Of a stretch of 6,553 bases of DNA, positions 4,500 through 6,553 are shown piece by piece. The notes beneath the pieces are model-generated. The model searched no databases. It saw nothing but the letters and a program-made list of their open reading frames with translations, and was not told where the DNA came from. This DNA comes from DATLED01 sp046597375. Lineage in GTDB: Bacteria; Actinomycetota; Acidimicrobiia; Acidimicrobiales; CADCTF01. A program made the translations under genes and the position numbers. Positions within the stretch are counted from its first letter, which is position 1, and each line of letters starts with the position of its first letter. Location of the stretch: contig JBKJKM010000086.1 in the NCBI GenBank assembly GCA_046597375.1, positions 1-6,553 on the forward strand, given 5' to 3'.

Positions 4500-5807
4500 C
4501 TACCGGCCCCATGATGTGGGAGCTCCCGATCGCGGCGGCGGAAGCAGCCCTGCCGACTCGGGGCGTCGATCGGCGCGTGGCCGGCTGAGCAGCGCCACCG
4601 CCACCAGTAACAACACGACGCCGGCCATGTAGGGCGCGCCGATGCCGATGCGTTCGACGGCGAACCCGCCGGCGACCGGCCCCACCACCCGCGCCAGTCC
4701 CCCGGCGGACTGCTGTGCGCCGAGCGCAGCGCCGCGCCGGTCTGCGCCGACACGTCCGGCCACCGTGGCCGAGAGAGTCGGGGTCACGAGGCCCTGGCCC
4801 GTGGTGAGCAGGAGGAGGGCCGGTGCCAGCGCCAGCCAGTCGTGTACGAACGGAAGGATGGCGAGACCGCCGGCATTGCAGAGGAGGCCGATGCGGAGCG
4901 TGCCGGGCTCACCGAAACGCCGGACGGCCGGCGCCACGAGCCCACCGTTGACCGCGGCGATGAGCACGCCGATCACGGTGAAGACGACGCCGGTCGATGC
5001 CAGTCGCAGCCCCAGTCGCCGCTCGCCGAAGAGGGCGAACGTCGCCTCGAACGCACTGAAGGCCACAAGGCTCACGAACGCCACCAGCAGGTAGTCGGCG
5101 AGTTCCCGCCGCACGCCCTTCGGATTTTCGAGGTGTGAGTGGTCGGATTCCCACCGCTCACGTCTCGAAAATCCGGCGGGTCGGGTCTCGGGCAAGCGCA
5201 CGGCGGCGACGACGGCGTTGACGGCCGCCAGCCCCGCCGCGACCAGGAACGGCACATGTGGTCCGCCGAGGGCGGCCAGGGCGCCGATGGCAGGACCGGC
5301 CACGAAGCCCAGGCCAAAGGCAGCGCCGAGCAGGCCAAGAAGTCGGGGCCGTTCGGCCGGCTCGGCCAGGTCGGTCACCGCTGCCTGAGCCACCGAGACG
5401 CTGGCCCCCGATATCCCGTCGAGGATGCGGGCGGCGAAGAGCAACCACAGGCTGCCGGCCAGGCCGGTGAGCAGGCTGCCGAGTGCCGTCCCGGCCAGCG
5501 ACAGGACGAGGACCGGCTTGCGGCCGACTCGATCGGAGACCCTCCCCCAGATTGGCGAGAACACGAACTGCGCGAACGAAAACGAAGCGACGAGCAAGCC
5601 GATGGTGCCGGGCCCGGCGTCGAAGCGCTCGGCGTACAGCGGCAGGATCGGCAGCACGATCCCGAACCCGACGAGGTCGAGGGCGACCGACACCCAGATC
5701 GTGCCAAAGCCCTCGGGCAGCGGAGTCCGGCCCGTTCGGGCTCCACGCCCGGCCGTTCGTCCTTGCCGCACCGCTGCAGCCAAGGGCGGCGCCGAGGGAG
5801 CCGTCAA
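4500..5807 (-). CDS. MFS transporter, TetA-like drug:H+ antiporter (DHA1)
   Basis: Inner-membrane exporter of 435 aa with about 12 predicted membrane helices in two halves. TM1 has VALDLVGFGIVLPILPLYAE (41-60), the LD-x-x-G-x-G-x-x-x-P-x-L-P pattern of the TetA group, with D44. Motif A follows TM2 as GRVSDRVGRK (88-97). Motif B-like RILDGISG (127-134) carries R127, and motif C is GAAFGLGFVAGPAIG (161-175). The central loop (about 207-238) separates the halves and contains an unusual palindromic segment. The substrate is unknown. The start is uncertain: TTG at 5807 is the first possible codon after an in-frame TGA. TTG at 5783 and GTG at 5771 are alternatives, none has a clear Shine-Dalgarno sequence, and all lie before TM1. 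The C-terminal tail (410-435) is Pro/Arg-rich and looks poorly conserved. Confidence 0.92.
   Translation of the reverse strand: MTAPSAPPLAAAVRQGRTAGRGARTGRTPLPEGFGTIWVSVALDLVGFGIVLPILPLYAERFDAGPGTIGLLVASFSFAQFVFSPIWGRVSDRVGRKPVLVLSLAGTALGSLLTGLAGSLWLLFAARILDGISGASVSVAQAAVTDLAEPAERPRLLGLLGAAFGLGFVAGPAIGALAALGGPHVPFLVAAGLAAVNAVVAAVRLPETRPAGFSRRERWESDHSHLENPKGVRRELADYLLVAFVSLVAFSAFEATFALFGERRLGLRLASTGVVFTVIGVLIAAVNGGLVAPAVRRFGEPGTLRIGLLCNAGGLAILPFVHDWLALAPALLLLTTGQGLVTPTLSATVAGRVGADRRGAALGAQQSAGGLARVVGPVAGGFAVERIGIGAPYMAGVVLLLVAVALLSRPRADRRPESAGLLPPPRSGAPTSWGR
5121..5175. repeat. 55-bp near-perfect palindrome inside the MFS gene
   Basis: Left arm 5121-5147 and right arm 5149-5175 are reverse complements at 23 of 27 positions, with one unpaired base at 5148. 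The outer 12 bp are perfect (CGGATTTTCGAG / CTCGAAAATCCG). A further CCC (5116-5118) pairs with GGG (5178-5180) after a 2-bp mismatch. It codes for residues 212-229 of the transporter's central loop and uses TTT, AGA, TCA and AAT, codons scarce in the rest of this GC-rich gene. It looks like an inserted palindromic repeat element that keeps the reading frame. I see no second copy in the window and no clear target duplication. Confidence 0.75.
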
Positions 5808-5864
5808 ATCGGGCGGCGGGGAATCCGGGCCCGCTCAGGCCTCGGGGAGGAGGAGCGAGTTGCT

Positions 5865-5882
5865 CGGCTCGGCGGCGAGCCG
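5865..5882 (-). terminator. GC-rich hairpin after cspA, possible terminator
   Basis: CGGCTCG-GCGG-CGAGCCG is a perfect 7-bp stem with a 4-nt loop, starting 15 nt after the cspA stop in the minus-strand transcript. No T-run follows, so it is not a canonical intrinsic terminator. Actinobacteria often use such hairpins, and it could equally stabilise the cspA 3' end. GGGTG/CACCC at 5882-5886 and 5893-5897 offers a competing weaker stem. Confidence 0.45.
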
Positions 5883-5897
5883 GGTGGTGCTACACCC

Positions 5898-6098
5898 TTA
5901 GACGGGTCGGACGTTCGCGGCTTGGAGCCCCTTCGGGCCCTCCGTGACCTCGAACTCGACCGCTTGGCCCTCGGCCAGGCTGCGGTACCCGTTCATGTCG
6001 ATGGCCGAGTGGTGCACGAACACGTCGGCGCCGTCGGACTGCGAGATGAACCCGAAGCCCTTCTCGTTGTTGAACCACTTCACTGTTCCGGTCGCCAT
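5898..6098 (-). CDS. cspA: Cold-shock protein, CspA family
   Basis: Small cytosolic single-stranded nucleic-acid-binding protein of 66 aa, a standard length for one cold-shock domain. MATGTVKWFN is the family N-terminus, RNP1 is KGFGFIS (13-19) and RNP2 is DVFVHHS (25-31). W8, F15, F17, F27 and H29 are the usual stacking residues. It acts as an RNA chaperone; whether it is cold-induced or constitutive cannot be read from sequence. The ATG at 6098 is preceded by AAGGGGGA about 7 nt away. A GTG at 6116 would add six residues outside the family's conserved start and is less likely. TAA stop. It lies 63 bp downstream of cysS on the same strand, with its own candidate promoter between them. Confidence 0.96.
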   Translation of the reverse strand: MATGTVKWFNNEKGFGFISQSDGADVFVHHSAIDMNGYRSLAEGQAVEFEVTEGPKGLQAANVRPV

Positions 6099-6136
6099 CT
6101 CGGCGTCCCCCTTCACCTCTACGAATCGCTGCGCGA

Positions 6137-6165
6137 AACGTACCAGGTGAACGCGCGACAGTCAC
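6137..6165 (-). promoter_or_regulatory. Candidate promoter for cspA
   Basis: On the minus strand, GTGACT (6160-6165, overlapping the cysS stop codon) and TACGTT (6137-6142) are 17 bp apart, giving a leader of about 30 nt before the cspA ATG. It is a visual match to the sigma-70-type consensus (4/6 for the -35, TAnnnT for the -10). The leader is much shorter than that of E. coli cspA, so an E. coli-type thermosensor leader is unlikely. Confidence 0.4.
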
Positions 6166-6553
6166 CGGGTGAGGGTGGTGCCCCCCGAGCCGTCCTGCAC
6201 GGTCCAGCCCCGACCTTCGAGTTCGACCCGCAACTCGTCGGCCCTGGCCCAGTTCCTGGCCGCCCTCGCCTCGTCGCGCTCCCTGGCCAGAATGGCCGAC
6301 TCGTCGTCGACCTCCGTCGCGCCGGAGCGCAGTTCGAGGCCGAGAGCCGACGTCAACTCGTTCACGGCGGTCGCCAGGGCGCCGGCTCGCTTCCGGTCGC
6401 CCTCGTCCAGGGCGACGTTGCCGTCTCGCACCGCCTCGAAGATGGCCGCCAGGGCCGTCGGCGTGGCGAAGTCGTCGTCCATGGCCGTACGGAAGCGGTC
6501 GACGACGCGAGGGTCAGCGGTGGCACCATCGAGGATCGGCGCCGTTCGGCGGG
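6162..6553 (-). CDS. cysS: Cysteinyl-tRNA synthetase, C-terminal part (partial)
   Basis: The frame stays open to the window edge, so this is the last ~130 residues of a longer protein whose start lies beyond position 6553. The visible part begins before RFRTAMDDDFATP, the conserved entry to the DALR-type helical domain of CysRS, and ends with ARNWARADELRVELEGRGW, then VQDGSGGTTLTR, the typical C-terminal helix and tail (RADxxRxxLxxxGxxxxD). The whole enzyme charges tRNA-Cys. The related mycothiol ligase MshC also derives from CysRS but lacks this C-terminal pattern, so CysS is preferred. The catalytic HIGH and KMSKS motifs are outside the window. TGA stop; cspA follows on the same strand. Confidence 0.92.
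   Translation of the reverse strand, partial: RRTAPILDGATADPRVVDRFRTAMDDDFATPTALAAIFEAVRDGNVALDEGDRKRAGALATAVNELTSALGLELRSGATEVDDESAILARERDEARAARNWARADELRVELEGRGWTVQDGSGGTTLTR

Noticed and set aside
3720..4514. 264-codon plus-strand frame opposite the acyl-CoA dehydrogenase
   Set aside because: Antisense shadow of a gene with intact signatures; no recognisable domain and no ribosome binding site.
6162..6482. Stand-alone 106-aa gene starting at the ATG at 6482
   Set aside because: The frame is open upstream to the window edge and encodes typical CysRS sequence (RVVDRFRTA) before that Met, so it is the end of cysS.

Overview
The window looks like ordinary chromosome from a high-GC actinobacterium. 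GC-rich third codon positions, a DinB-fold protein of an actinobacterial type (N-terminal CxxC), a universal stress protein of the ATP-binding mycobacterial type and candidate leaderless initiation all point that way. An Acidimicrobiia-like lineage is my guess, but nothing in the window settles the taxon. No rRNA, tRNA, CRISPR array, transposase or phage gene is visible.

Layout from left to right. A zinc-dependent NAD-type alcohol dehydrogenase (37-1080, minus) lies downstream of a DinB/YfiT-fold protein gene (1257-1775, minus). The gap between them carries two palindromic motifs, one of them resembling a DosR (dormancy regulator) box. A 306-bp divergent region (1776-2081) separates the DinB gene from a two-gene plus-strand unit: a universal stress protein (2082-2537), then an unrecognised 206-aa protein with a conserved-looking H...E...NSNS pattern (2549-3169). 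That unit runs tail to tail into an acyl-CoA dehydrogenase (3147-4364, minus), with a 23-bp overlap of coding ends. Upstream of the acyl-CoA dehydrogenase is a perfect 8+8 bp inverted repeat (4401-4420), typical of a TetR-family operator. Then come a TetA-like MFS drug/H+ antiporter (4500-5807, minus), a 66-aa CspA cold-shock protein (5898-6098, minus) and the 3' end of cysS, cysteinyl-tRNA synthetase (6162-6553, minus, running off the window).

The genes do not form one pathway. The window mixes housekeeping (cysS, cspA), redox and fatty-acid metabolism (ADH, acyl-CoA dehydrogenase), an exporter and a stress-protein pair. The USP gene, the DosR-like box before the ADH, and the ADH itself would fit a low-oxygen or redox-stress theme, but that link is inference.

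The most unusual sequence feature is a 55-bp near-perfect palindrome (5121-5175) inside the MFS coding region. It falls in the cytoplasmic loop between the two six-helix halves, is richer in AT and in codons rare elsewhere here, and looks like an in-frame insertion of a palindromic repeat element. The second most interesting item is the unrecognised partner of the stress protein.
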